64,000 bases of DNA from Roseateles sp. (GTDB lineage Bacteria; Pseudomonadota; Gammaproteobacteria; Burkholderiales; Burkholderiaceae_C): the NCBI RefSeq assembly GCF_019237615.1, contig NZ_JAFAGT010000086.1, positions 1 through 64,000 of the forward strand. The letters are read 5' to 3'. A model generated the notes under the pieces. That model searched no databases, was not told where the DNA came from, and was given only the letters and a program-made list of their open reading frames with translations. The first letter of the stretch is position 1; the number at the start of each line of letters is the position of its first letter. Position numbers and translations under genes: made by a program. Below, piece by piece: positions 1 to 8,213 of this stretch.

Positions 1-1044
1 GGCCGCCAGGTCCGCTTCGCACTCATCGGCTGCGGCCGCATCGCGCAGAACCACATCCAGGCCGTGGAGCGGCACGCCGATCGGGCCATGCTGGCGGCGG
101 TGTGCGACACCGAGCCGGCGGCGCTGGCGGCGGCCGTCGCCAGGACCGGCGCACGCGGCTTCGCGTCGCTTGGCGAGCTGCTGGCGGCGCGCGCGGAACT
201 GGGCATCGACTGCGTCGTGCTGACCACGCCCAGCGGCCTGCACCCGCGCCAGGCCATCGAGGCCGCCGCGGCCGGCGTGCACGTGATGACGGAGAAGCCC
301 ATGGCCACGCGCTGGCAGGACGGGCAGGCCATGGTCAAGGCCTGCGACGACGCCGGCGTGCGGCTGTTCGTCGTCAAGCAAAACCGGCGCAACCCCACGC
401 TGCAGCTCTTGAAGCGCGCCGTCGCCCAGGGGCGCTTCGGGCGGCTGTACAACGTCGCCGTCAACGTCTTCTGGACCCGGCCGCAGAGCTACTACGACAG
501 CGCCGCCTGGCGCGGCACCTGGGAGTTCGACGGCGGCGCGTTCATGAACCAGGCCAGCCACTACATCGACCTGCTGGACTGGATCGTCGGCCCGGTGGAG
601 AGCGTCATGGCCTACACCGGCACGCTGGCGCGCCACATCGAAGTCGAGGACAGCGGCGTGGCGGCGCTGAAATGGCGCAACGGCGCCATGGGCACCGTCA
701 ACGTCAGCATGCTGACCTACCCCAAGAACCTGGAAGGCTCCATCACCCTGCTGGGCGAGCGCGGCAGCGTGCGCATCGGCGGACTGGCCGTCAACGAGAT
801 CCAGCACTGGGAGTTCGACGCCCCCCACGAGATGGACGCCCTCATCCAGGACGCCAGCTACCAGACCACCTCCGTCTACGGCTTTGGCCACCCGCTGTAC
901 TACGACAACGTCATCCGCACGCTGTGCGGCCAGGCCCAGCCCGAGACCGACGGCCGCGAGGGCCTGAAGTCGCTGGAGCTGCTGATCGCGATGTACATGA
1001 GCGCGCGCGACGGCAAGCGCATCAACCTGCCGCTGAGCTACTGA
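1..1044 (+). CDS. wbpB: Gfo/Idh/MocA-family UDP-sugar dehydrogenase (WbpB-like), 5' partial
   Basis: NAD-dependent sugar oxidoreductase. The reading frame is open from base 1 and begins with a Rossmann motif (LIGCGRIA), so only the start codon and a few residues lie outside the window. The family's EKP motif with the catalytic lysine is present (TEKPMA, about residue 98). In the Pseudomonas Wbp pathway this enzyme oxidises C3 of UDP-GlcNAcA to the 3-keto sugar, which the aminotransferase WbpE and acetyltransferase WbpD then use. Both partners follow directly here, which is the main reason for this specific assignment; the family alone would only give 'oxidoreductase'. The stop overlaps the next ATG (TGATG), indicating translational coupling. 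An internal GTG at 64 is not the real start because it would remove the nucleotide-binding motif. Confidence 0.88.
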   Translation, partial: GRQVRFALIGCGRIAQNHIQAVERHADRAMLAAVCDTEPAALAAAVARTGARGFASLGELLAARAELGIDCVVLTTPSGLHPRQAIEAAAAGVHVMTEKPMATRWQDGQAMVKACDDAGVRLFVVKQNRRNPTLQLLKRAVAQGRFGRLYNVAVNVFWTRPQSYYDSAAWRGTWEFDGGAFMNQASHYIDLLDWIVGPVESVMAYTGTLARHIEVEDSGVAALKWRNGAMGTVNVSMLTYPKNLEGSITLLGERGSVRIGGLAVNEIQHWEFDAPHEMDALIQDASYQTTSVYGFGHPLYYDNVIRTLCGQAQPETDGREGLKSLELLIAMYMSARDGKRINLPLSY

Positions 1045-1625
1045 TGAGCACCACCATCCACCCCAGCGCCATCGTCGACGCCGGTGCCCGGCTCGGCGCG
1101 GACTGCCGCGTCTGGCACTTCGTGCACATCAGCGCCGGCGCGCGCATCGGGGCGCGCTGCTCCCTCGGCCAGAACGTGTTTGTGGCCAACGACGTCGTCA
1201 TCGGCGACAACGTCAAGATCCAGAACAACGTCTCCGTCTACGACGCCGTGACGCTGGAGGACGACGTCTTCTGCGGCCCCAGCATGGTGTTCACCAACGT
1301 CTACAACCCGCGCGCGGCCGTCGCGCGCAAGGACGAGTACCGCCGCACCCTGGTCAAGCAGGGCGCGACGCTGGGCGCCAACTCGACCATCGTCTGCGGC
1401 ACCACCATAGGCCGCCACGCCTTCATCGGCGCGGGGGCCGTCATCAACCGCGACGTGCCCGACTTCGCGCTCATGGTGGGCGTGCCCGCGCGGCAGATCG
1501 GCTGGATGAGCCGCCACGGCGAGAAGCTGGACCTGCCGCTGCACAGCGCCGAGCCCGTCGACGCGAGCTGCCCCCACACCGGCGACCGCTACCGCCTGCA
1601 CGGCAACCAACTCGAGCTGATCTGA
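1044..1625 (+). CDS. wbpD: UDP-amino-sugar N-acetyltransferase (WbpD-like, left-handed beta-helix)
   Basis: Predicted 193-residue acetyltransferase built of hexapeptide repeats ([41 protein letters not shown]), which fold as a left-handed beta-helix and work as trimers with acetyl-CoA. Size and the motif IGWMSRHG near the C-terminus fit WbpD-type enzymes that acetylate the 3-amino group of UDP-GlcNAc(3NH2)A. The ATG overlaps the upstream stop, and wbpE starts two bases after the stop, so the three genes form one translational unit. Substrate is inferred from the neighbours. The product UDP-GlcNAc(3NAc)A would feed a glycan assembled by the glycosyltransferases further along. Confidence 0.88.
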   Translation: MSTTIHPSAIVDAGARLGADCRVWHFVHISAGARIGARCSLGQNVFVANDVVIGDNVKIQNNVSVYDAVTLEDDVFCGPSMVFTNVYNPRAAVARKDEYRRTLVKQGATLGANSTIVCGTTIGRHAFIGAGAVINRDVPDFALMVGVPARQIGWMSRHGEKLDLPLHSAEPVDASCPHTGDRYRLHGNQLELI

Positions 1626-1627
1626 AG

Positions 1628-2725
1628 ATGGACTTCATCGACCTCAAGAGCCAGTACGCGGCGCTGCGCGACAACATCAACGCCCGCATCCAGCGGGTGC
1701 TGGACCATGGCCAGTACATCATGGGCCCCGAGGTCAAGGAGATGGAGGCCGCGCTCAGCGCCTACACCGGCGCCAGGCACAGCATCAGCGTGGCCAGCGG
1801 CACCGAGGCGCTGCTGATCTGCCTGATGGCGCTGGAGCTGCGGCCCGGCGACGAAGTCATCACCAGCCCCTTCACCTTCGCGGCGACGGCCGAGATGATC
1901 GTGCTGGCCGGCGGCGTGCCGGTGTTCGTGGACATCGAGCCCGGGACGGCCAACCTCGACGCGACCCTCGTGGAGGCGGCCATTACGCCCAGAACCCGCG
2001 CCATCATGCCGGTGAGCCTGTACGGCCAGGTGGCCGACATGGACGCCCTCAACGCCATCGCGGGCCGGCATGGCCTGGCGGTCATCGAGGACGCGGCGCA
2101 GAGCTTCGGGGCGACGTACCAGGGCAGGAAGAGCGGCAACCTCAGCACCTTCGGCTGCACCAGCTTCTTCCCCAGCAAGCCGCTGGGCTGCTATGGCGAC
2201 GGCGGGGCGATCTTCACCAGCGACGACGCGCTGGCGCAGGCCTGCCGGGAGATCCGCACCCATGGCCAGAGCCAGCGCTACCTGCACACGCGGCTGGGGG
2301 TGGGCGGGCGCATGGACACGCTGCAATGCGCCGTCGTGCTGGGCAAGCTGGAGCGCTTCGAGTGGGAGGTGCGGCGCCGGCTCGAACTGGGCGAGGCCTA
2401 CGGGGCCAAGCTGCGGGCCGCGGCGCCGGGGCTGCAGCTGCTGCAGGTGAAGGGCGGGCGCGACTGCGTGTGGGCACAGTACACCGTGTTCGTCGACGAC
2501 CGCGAGGCGGTGCAGGCGCGGCTGAAGCAGGCCGGCATCCCGACGGCCGTGCACTACCCGAGGCCGCTGCACCACCAGCCGGCCTATGCGCGCTATGCGG
2601 CGGCCCACGCCTGCCCGCACAGCATCGCGGCGGCGCAGCGGGTGATGAGCCTGCCCATGAGCGCCGACCTCACCGAGGACCAGCAGGACCGGGTCGTCAG
2701 CGCCTTGGCTCAGGCACTTGGCTGA
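1628..2725 (+). CDS. wbpE: PLP-dependent sugar 3-aminotransferase (WbpE-like, DegT/DnrJ/EryC1/StrS family)
   Basis: 365-residue DegT/DnrJ/EryC1/StrS aminotransferase. It shows the PLP-binding features of the family: SGTEALL near residue 58, EDAAQSFGA near residue 155, and the Schiff-base lysine at about residue 184 in FFPSKPLGCYGDGG. The beginning (MDFIDLKSQY) is typical of WbpE. Within this operon it would transfer an amino group from glutamate to the 3-keto sugar made by WbpB. The stop codon lies 10 bases before the ATG chosen for the following acyltransferase. Identification of the family is certain; the exact sugar is inferred from wbpB and wbpD. Confidence 0.92.
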   Translation: MDFIDLKSQYAALRDNINARIQRVLDHGQYIMGPEVKEMEAALSAYTGARHSISVASGTEALLICLMALELRPGDEVITSPFTFAATAEMIVLAGGVPVFVDIEPGTANLDATLVEAAITPRTRAIMPVSLYGQVADMDALNAIAGRHGLAVIEDAAQSFGATYQGRKSGNLSTFGCTSFFPSKPLGCYGDGGAIFTSDDALAQACREIRTHGQSQRYLHTRLGVGGRMDTLQCAVVLGKLERFEWEVRRRLELGEAYGAKLRAAAPGLQLLQVKGGRDCVWAQYTVFVDDREAVQARLKQAGIPTAVHYPRPLHHQPAYARYAAAHACPHSIAAAQRVMSLPMSADLTEDQQDRVVSALAQALG

Positions 2726-2735
2726 CTCTCCGCGG

Positions 2736-4634
2736 ATGAAGTTCAGGCCCGACATCGAGGGACTTCGGGCCCTGGCCATCGGGCCCGTCGTGCTCTTCCA
2801 CGCCTGGCCGGCGGTCATGCCGGGAGGCTTCGTCGGCGTGGACATCTTCTTCGTGATCTCGGGTTATCTGATCACGACGCTGCTGCTGCAGCGGCTGGCG
2901 GCCGGCAGTTACAGCGTCGGCTCCTTCTATGCGGCGCGCATCCGGCGCATCTTCCCGGCGCTGTTCGCGATGCTGGCCCTGGTCGCGCCAGCCTGCCTGT
3001 TGCTGCTGGAACCGCAGGCGCTGCGTGAGTTCGCGCGGCTGCTGGGCGCGACGGGCCTGTTCGTCTCCAACGTCGAGCTCTACCGGACGACCGGTTACTT
3101 CGAAGGGGCCGCCGACCTCAAGCCGCTGTTGCACACCTGGTCGCTGGCTGTCGAGGAGCAGTACTACATCGTCTTCCCGCTGCTGCTGGCGCTGCTGTGG
3201 CGTGTCGCACGGCAGCGCATCGGCGTCGCGCTGCTGGGCGTAGGCCTGCTGTCGCTGGCCTATTGCCTGTGGCTGATGGAGCGCGATGCCGAGCTGGCCT
3301 TCTACGCCGCGCCGGCCCGCACCTTCGAGCTGATGATCGGCTCAGGCCTGGCTTGGTGGGTGAGCCGCAGTGACGCGAAACCCGGCTGCCCGACGTGGGT
3401 GTATGCGCTAGTGGGCTGGGCCGCACTCGCGGCCCTGGTCGCGTCGCCGCTGCTGATGCGAGCCGATCGGGCCTTCCCTGGTCCGGCGGCGCTGTGGCCT
3501 TGCCTCGCGACAGCGGCGCTGATCTGGGTCGGCGGCAGCGGCCAGGCCGGCGCGACGCGCTGGCTGTCGGTGGCGCCGCTGCGTTGGATAGGCGCGATGT
3601 CGTTCTCGCTCTACCTCTGGCATTGGCCGATGCTGGTGCTGACGCGACACCTCGTGCTGGACCTGCCTACGCCTGCGCAGGTCGCGCTCGCGGTCTCCTT
3701 GTCCGTCGCGTTGGCCTGGGCCTCGCTGCGCTGGGTGGAGGCGCCGGTGCGCCGGGCCAGGACCGCCCAGCCGCTCATGCTGGTGGCCGGTGCGTCGACC
3801 ATCGTCGCTAGCCTGGTGGCTGCCTGGGCGCTGACGGCGGCCGCCGACCAGCACGCCGCCAGGCCGGGGCGTGACGCTCTGCTGCGGGCCGGTGCCAGCG
3901 ACTTCAGCCCCGACCGCAAGCGCTGCCATTCCAGCGGCAACCGCTGGCTGGACTATGAGGCCCGCTGCCTGTTCGGTCCCGTGGACGCGTCAGCGACGCT
4001 GGCGGTCTGGGGCGACAGCCATGGCGTGGAGATCGCACGGGCGCTGGGTGACCAGGTTGTCGATCGCCGCGTCGCACAACTGACAGGTTCCACTTGCCCG
4101 CCGGCGCTGGACTACGAGCCACCGGGACGGCCGCGCTGCGCCGCCGCCAACCGCGCGCTGATCGAGCGCTTGAGTGGAGACACAAACGTGAACAGCGTGC
4201 TGCTGGCGGCGCGCTATGAGTTCTATCTGAACGCTCCCGATGCGCCGGCCTTCGAGGCCGGCATGGTCGAGGCCGTGAGGCGCCTGCGCCAGGCAGGCAA
4301 GCAGGTGCTGCTGCTGGACCCGGTGCCGACCTATTACTACCCTATTCCCGCCGCACTGGCCTTGCGCTGGCGTCGCGGACAGGATCTTGCTGAGCAGGGC
4401 CAGACGCCGTCGCAGTACGCCGCCCGCCAGGCCGGTGCGCTGGCGCTGGTACAGAAGCTGGCGGCGGGGGGGCAGGCGCGGCGCGTGGCCGTGGGGGCAC
4501 TGCTGTGCGCTCAGCCGCGTTGTGCTGTGCTGGAGGAGGGCGACCACAGCCTCTACTTCGACGACAACCATCTCAGCATGCACGGTGCGGCCAGGGTCGC
4601 GCCGGCGGTGCTGAGCCTGATCGACAAGCCATGA
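2736..4634 (+). CDS. OafA/YrhL-type acyltransferase with C-terminal SGNH domain (copy 1)
   Basis: Predicted 632-residue integral membrane O-acyltransferase. The N-terminal half (to about residue 340) is an acyltransferase-3 domain with around ten hydrophobic segments and the signature FRPDIEGLRALA at the start. The C-terminal part (about 400-632) is an SGNH hydrolase-like domain with the serine block WGDSHGVE and the distal DDNHLS block. Such fusions O-acetylate lipopolysaccharide or exopolysaccharide. ATG at 2736 is preferred over a TTG at 2718, because the paralogue next door starts at exactly the equivalent MKFRPDIEG. Its stop overlaps the start of copy 2 (ATGA). Probably decorates the glycan made by this locus; substrate unknown. 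Confidence 0.9.
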   Translation: MKFRPDIEGLRALAIGPVVLFHAWPAVMPGGFVGVDIFFVISGYLITTLLLQRLAAGSYSVGSFYAARIRRIFPALFAMLALVAPACLLLLEPQALREFARLLGATGLFVSNVELYRTTGYFEGAADLKPLLHTWSLAVEEQYYIVFPLLLALLWRVARQRIGVALLGVGLLSLAYCLWLMERDAELAFYAAPARTFELMIGSGLAWWVSRSDAKPGCPTWVYALVGWAALAALVASPLLMRADRAFPGPAALWPCLATAALIWVGGSGQAGATRWLSVAPLRWIGAMSFSLYLWHWPMLVLTRHLVLDLPTPAQVALAVSLSVALAWASLRWVEAPVRRARTAQPLMLVAGASTIVASLVAAWALTAAADQHAARPGRDALLRAGASDFSPDRKRCHSSGNRWLDYEARCLFGPVDASATLAVWGDSHGVEIARALGDQVVDRRVAQLTGSTCPPALDYEPPGRPRCAAANRALIERLSGDTNVNSVLLAARYEFYLNAPDAPAFEAGMVEAVRRLRQAGKQVLLLDPVPTYYYPIPAALALRWRRGQDLAEQGQTPSQYAARQAGALALVQKLAAGGQARRVAVGALLCAQPRCAVLEEGDHSLYFDDNHLSMHGAARVAPAVLSLIDKP

Positions 4635-6535
4635 AGTTCCGCCCCGACATTGAGGGCCTGCGCGCCCTGGCCATCCTGCCGGTCGTCGTCTTCCATGCCT
4701 GGCCCAAGGCACTGACGGGCGGCTACGTCGGGGTAGACGTGTTCTTCGTCATCTCCGGTTACCTCATCACGACGCTGCTGTTGCAGCGGTTGGCGGCCGG
4801 CAGTTACAGCATTGCATCGTTCTACGCGGCGCGCATCCGGCGGATCTTCCCGGCCTTGTTCGTCATGCTGGCCCTCATCGTGCCTGCGGCATGGCTGCTG
4901 CTCACGCCGCAGGCCATGGGCGAGTTCGCGCGCGTTTTCGGCGCAACGGGGGTGTTTGCGTCCAACCTCGAGCTGTACCGCACGACGGGCTATTTCGAAG
5001 GCGCCACCGAGCTTAAGCCGCTGGTGCATACCTGGTCGCTGGCCGTGGAGGAGCAGTACTACATCGTCTTCCCGCTGCTGCTGGCGGCGCTGCATCGCTG
5101 GGCCCGCGGTGCCATAGGCTTCGTGCTGGTGACAGTGGGCCTGCTGTCGCTGGCCTATGCCCAGTTCCTGACTGGGTATGACGGGCCGCTGGCCTTCTAT
5201 TCGGCGCTGTCGCGCACCTGCGAGCTGATGGTTGGCTCACTGCTGGCACTGCGCGTGGACCGCGGCCGGCCGCCGCTGCCGGCCGGTGCGCGGCAGTTGC
5301 TGGGCGTGGCGGGCCTCGTGGCTATCGTGTCGGCCTGCGTGCTGCTGAAGCCCGACGCCTCTTTCCCGGGCATGACGGCGCTGTGGCCTTGCCTGGGGGC
5401 GGCTGCGTTGATCGAGGCCGGGCGGGGAGAGGGTAGTTTCGCCAGCCGTTGGCTGGCACTGCCACCGCTGCGCTGGATCGGCGCGCTGAGCTTTTCGCTC
5501 TACCTCTGGCATTGGCCCATGCTAGTGTTCGCGCGCCACTTGCTGCTGGGGCAGCCGGACGCCCTGCAGTCTGGTGTGGCCGTGGTGCTGGCCGTGGCGC
5601 TGGCCTGGGCGTCGCTGCGCTGGGTGGAGGCGCCAGTGCGCAGTGCCGCTTGGCGTCAGCGCAGCCTGCTGCTTGGCGGCGGTGCGGCCATGGCGGCCTG
5701 CCTGCTGCTGGCGGGTGGCCTGTTTCTCGCGGCGCGCCATGCGGGCGAGGAGGCATCGCCGGCCAATGCCTTGCTGGCCGGCGCGGTCGATTTCAGCCCG
5801 AGGCGGGAGCGCTGCCACACGCGCGAGCGCGTGCAGATCGCCTATGCCGATCGCTGCCAGTTCGGTGCCGCCGAGGCGCCGCGCCAACTGGCCGTCTGGG
5901 GCGACAGCCATGGCGTGGAGATCGGCCACGTGCTGGCCGAATCCCTGCCGGCCGATCGCAGCCTTGCGGCAATGACGGCCGCGGCCTGCCCGCCAGCGCT
6001 GGGCTTCGCGCTGCCTGGCCGCTTCTACTGCGAAAAGCACAACGCGGCGATGCTGGCCGGCTTGGTGGGGGACGCCAAGGTTGACCGCGTGCTGATGGTG
6101 AGCCGCACGTCCAGCTATCTGGGCGATGCACAGATGGCAGCTGTCTTCGAGCGCGGCCTGCAGGAGGCGGTCCGGGCGTTGAAAGCCGTGGGCAAGGAGG
6201 TCTGGCTGCTGGACCCGGTGCCAACCTACGACTACCCGGTGCCTGCGGCGCTGGCTCAGCATCAGCGCCGAGGCTTGGCGCCGGCGGCCTTCGGCATAGC
6301 CGGTGACGACTACCGCCGCATTGAAGGCCAGGCCCTGGCCATGCTGGCCCGCGTGGCTGCCGCCACCGGTGCGCAGCGGATCGCGGTCGACACGACGCTG
6401 TGCGGCGAGGGACGCTGCGCCGTCATCGGCGCGGACGGTCGAGCTCTCTACCTGGACAACAACCACCTCAGCATGGCCGGAGCGCGGCTGTTGGCGGCAC
6501 AGGCCTTGCGGCCCGCCGTTCAGGCGAGCCGGTAG
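4631..6535 (+). CDS. OafA/YrhL-type acyltransferase with C-terminal SGNH domain (copy 2)
   Basis: 634-residue paralogue of the preceding gene with the same architecture: acyltransferase-3 membrane domain, then SGNH domain with WGDSHGVE and LDNNHLS blocks. The two proteins are nearly identical over long stretches in the N-terminal domain (for example VGVDVFFVISGYLITTLLLQ and HTWSLAVEEQYYIVFP), but diverge in the linker and SGNH half. This pattern indicates tandem duplication followed by divergence. The ATG overlaps the stop of copy 1. The 3' end overlaps the convergent asparagine-synthase-like gene by 16 bases. The two copies may modify different hydroxyls or different sugars; this cannot be told from sequence. 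Confidence 0.9.
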   Translation: MKFRPDIEGLRALAILPVVVFHAWPKALTGGYVGVDVFFVISGYLITTLLLQRLAAGSYSIASFYAARIRRIFPALFVMLALIVPAAWLLLTPQAMGEFARVFGATGVFASNLELYRTTGYFEGATELKPLVHTWSLAVEEQYYIVFPLLLAALHRWARGAIGFVLVTVGLLSLAYAQFLTGYDGPLAFYSALSRTCELMVGSLLALRVDRGRPPLPAGARQLLGVAGLVAIVSACVLLKPDASFPGMTALWPCLGAAALIEAGRGEGSFASRWLALPPLRWIGALSFSLYLWHWPMLVFARHLLLGQPDALQSGVAVVLAVALAWASLRWVEAPVRSAAWRQRSLLLGGGAAMAACLLLAGGLFLAARHAGEEASPANALLAGAVDFSPRRERCHTRERVQIAYADRCQFGAAEAPRQLAVWGDSHGVEIGHVLAESLPADRSLAAMTAAACPPALGFALPGRFYCEKHNAAMLAGLVGDAKVDRVLMVSRTSSYLGDAQMAAVFERGLQEAVRALKAVGKEVWLLDPVPTYDYPVPAALAQHQRRGLAPAAFGIAGDDYRRIEGQALAMLARVAAATGAQRIAVDTTLCGEGRCAVIGADGRALYLDNNHLSMAGARLLAAQALRPAVQASR

Positions 6536-8193
6536 TCCGGCGCATGCCGGCGCAGCCACTGCTCCAGCATCATCAGGATCCAGACCATCTCGCCGTAGTA
6601 GCCGGCATGCTCCTTGAGGCGGCGTGTCATCAGGCTGTCGACGAACTCGGCGCGCACGATGCCTCGAGCCGCGATACCGCGCAGCGACTCGGCCGCCAGT
6701 GCGTTCAACGCCGCATCCTTGACGGCCCAGGGGCCGAAGGGGAGCCCGAAGCCGTGCTTTTTCTTCGTCAGGATCTCGTCCGGCAGGAAGCCTCGCAGCG
6801 CTTCCTTGAAGAACCAGCGCAGCTTCAGGCCCTTGAGCTTGTAGGACGTGGGCAGCTTGAGCGAGAAGTCCAGTAGCCGTGTGTCCAGCAGCGGGAAGCT
6901 GACGTCCACGCCGGCCAACGCCGTCGTGCCAACGACCTTGGGCAGGTCGTTCTCGGCCAGTGTGTAGCGCCAGTCGAAGGCCAGCATCTGGTTGACGAGG
7001 CTGGCTTCGCGCGGCCCCTCGGCCCAGGTGGCGCGGTGGTGCTCGCGCGGCGCGCCGGTGTCGACGGCGGCCAGGAAGGCCGGTGTCAGCACCTCGGCCA
7101 TGCCCAGGCGGTCCAGCAGGTTGTAGCTCTGCATGCGGTCGGGCATGGGTACGCGGGCCTGGCGGATGTAGCTCGTGCCCTTCTTCAGCAGCGGGATGCT
7201 GCCCGCGACCTGGTTCATGAAGAGCGGGTTCAGCACACCGGCGCGTAGCGGCGACGGGATCTGGCTGTAGACGTGGAAGATGCGCTCCTTGGCATAGCGC
7301 ACGTTGCCGCCGAAGAGTTCGTCGCCGCCGTCGCCGGCCAGTATGCGGGTGTAGCCGTCCGCGCGCGCCTTGGCGGCGCAGTAGAAGGCCGGCACGGCCG
7401 AGGAGTTGCCGAACGGCTGGTCGTAATGGGCGGCGACGTCGGGGATGGCCTTCACGAGGTCGGCCGGTGTGACGTAGTACTCGTGATGGTCGGCGCCGTA
7501 GGCGCGCGCCGCGATGCGCGCATAGGCCATCTCGTCATAGCCCTCAGCCTCGAAGCCGATGGAGTAGCTGGCGGGCGCCTTGCCAGTGGCCTCGCCCAGC
7601 AGGCCGGCCACGGTGGAGCTGTCAGTTCCGCCGCTGAGGAAGCAGGCGGTCCGGCCGTCGGCGCTCAACCGCTCCTGGACCGCGGTGCGCAGGATGCCGC
7701 GGAACTCCTCGCGCAGGGCGCCGAAATCCGGGCTGGCCTGTTCCTCGAAGCGGGGCACCCAGTAGGGGGCGACGGTCAGCCGGCCGTTCTCGAACAACGC
7801 ATAGTGGGCCGGCGGCAGCCGCTGGACGCCGGCGAAGATGGTGCGCGGCGACGGGATGGAGTGGTGGAAGAGGTAGTTGAAGATGGCCTGCGGATCGAGC
7901 TCGCGGATGCCGAGGTGCTGGGCCAGCACGTCGGCGCGCGTGGCGAAGTGCAGGCGGCCGTCACGCACGGCATAGCACAGGCTGTGAACGGCGAAGCGGT
8001 CGACGGCGAGGTAGGTGCCACCTCCGGCGAGGTTCAGCGCGACGGCGAATTCGCCCCCCACGTCGGCCGCGCAGGCAGCGCCACGTGCAGCATGGGCCTG
8101 CTGCCAGGCGGCCAGGGCATCCGTACCGGGCACGGCGAAGCGGGGGGCACCGGAGGCGAACGGCGTGTTGGGCGGCAGGTCGTGGGCTTGCAT
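6520..8193 (-). CDS. Asparagine-synthase-like amidotransferase lacking the glutaminase cysteine
   Basis: Predicted 557-residue protein. The synthetase half is intact, with a PP-loop SGGTDSS for ATP pyrophosphate binding near residue 197 and AGDGGDELFGG near residue 290. The N-terminal glutamine-amidotransferase half is shortened: it starts directly at a late part of the domain (GGEFAVALNLAGG) and has no Met-Cys start, so the catalytic Cys2 and the HRGPDG region of AsnB are absent. The start at 8193 has an AAGAG ribosome site; no upstream in-frame start restores a cysteine. Exosortase A loci commonly carry an AsnB-like gene, and related enzymes such as WbpS amidate uronic acids. Here amidation would need free ammonia or a partner glutaminase, or the protein may catalyse another adenylation. 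It is the last gene of the minus-strand operon. Confidence 0.85.
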   Translation of the reverse strand: MQAHDLPPNTPFASGAPRFAVPGTDALAAWQQAHAARGAACAADVGGEFAVALNLAGGGTYLAVDRFAVHSLCYAVRDGRLHFATRADVLAQHLGIRELDPQAIFNYLFHHSIPSPRTIFAGVQRLPPAHYALFENGRLTVAPYWVPRFEEQASPDFGALREEFRGILRTAVQERLSADGRTACFLSGGTDSSTVAGLLGEATGKAPASYSIGFEAEGYDEMAYARIAARAYGADHHEYYVTPADLVKAIPDVAAHYDQPFGNSSAVPAFYCAAKARADGYTRILAGDGGDELFGGNVRYAKERIFHVYSQIPSPLRAGVLNPLFMNQVAGSIPLLKKGTSYIRQARVPMPDRMQSYNLLDRLGMAEVLTPAFLAAVDTGAPREHHRATWAEGPREASLVNQMLAFDWRYTLAENDLPKVVGTTALAGVDVSFPLLDTRLLDFSLKLPTSYKLKGLKLRWFFKEALRGFLPDEILTKKKHGFGLPFGPWAVKDAALNALAAESLRGIAARGIVRAEFVDSLMTRRLKEHAGYYGEMVWILMMLEQWLRRHAPDYRLA

Positions 8194-8213
8194 CTCTTGT
8201 CGTCGCGTTGGAT

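Noticed and set aside
102-1625. Long open frame (over 500 codons) running across wbpB into wbpD
   Set aside because: Its first part is out-of-frame arginine/alanine-rich sequence produced by the GC-rich codon bias over wbpB. Only the part from ATG 1044 is a real gene.
2718-2735. TTG start for the first acyltransferase
   Set aside because: It would overlap wbpE, and the paralogous gene starts exactly at the equivalent of ATG 2736.
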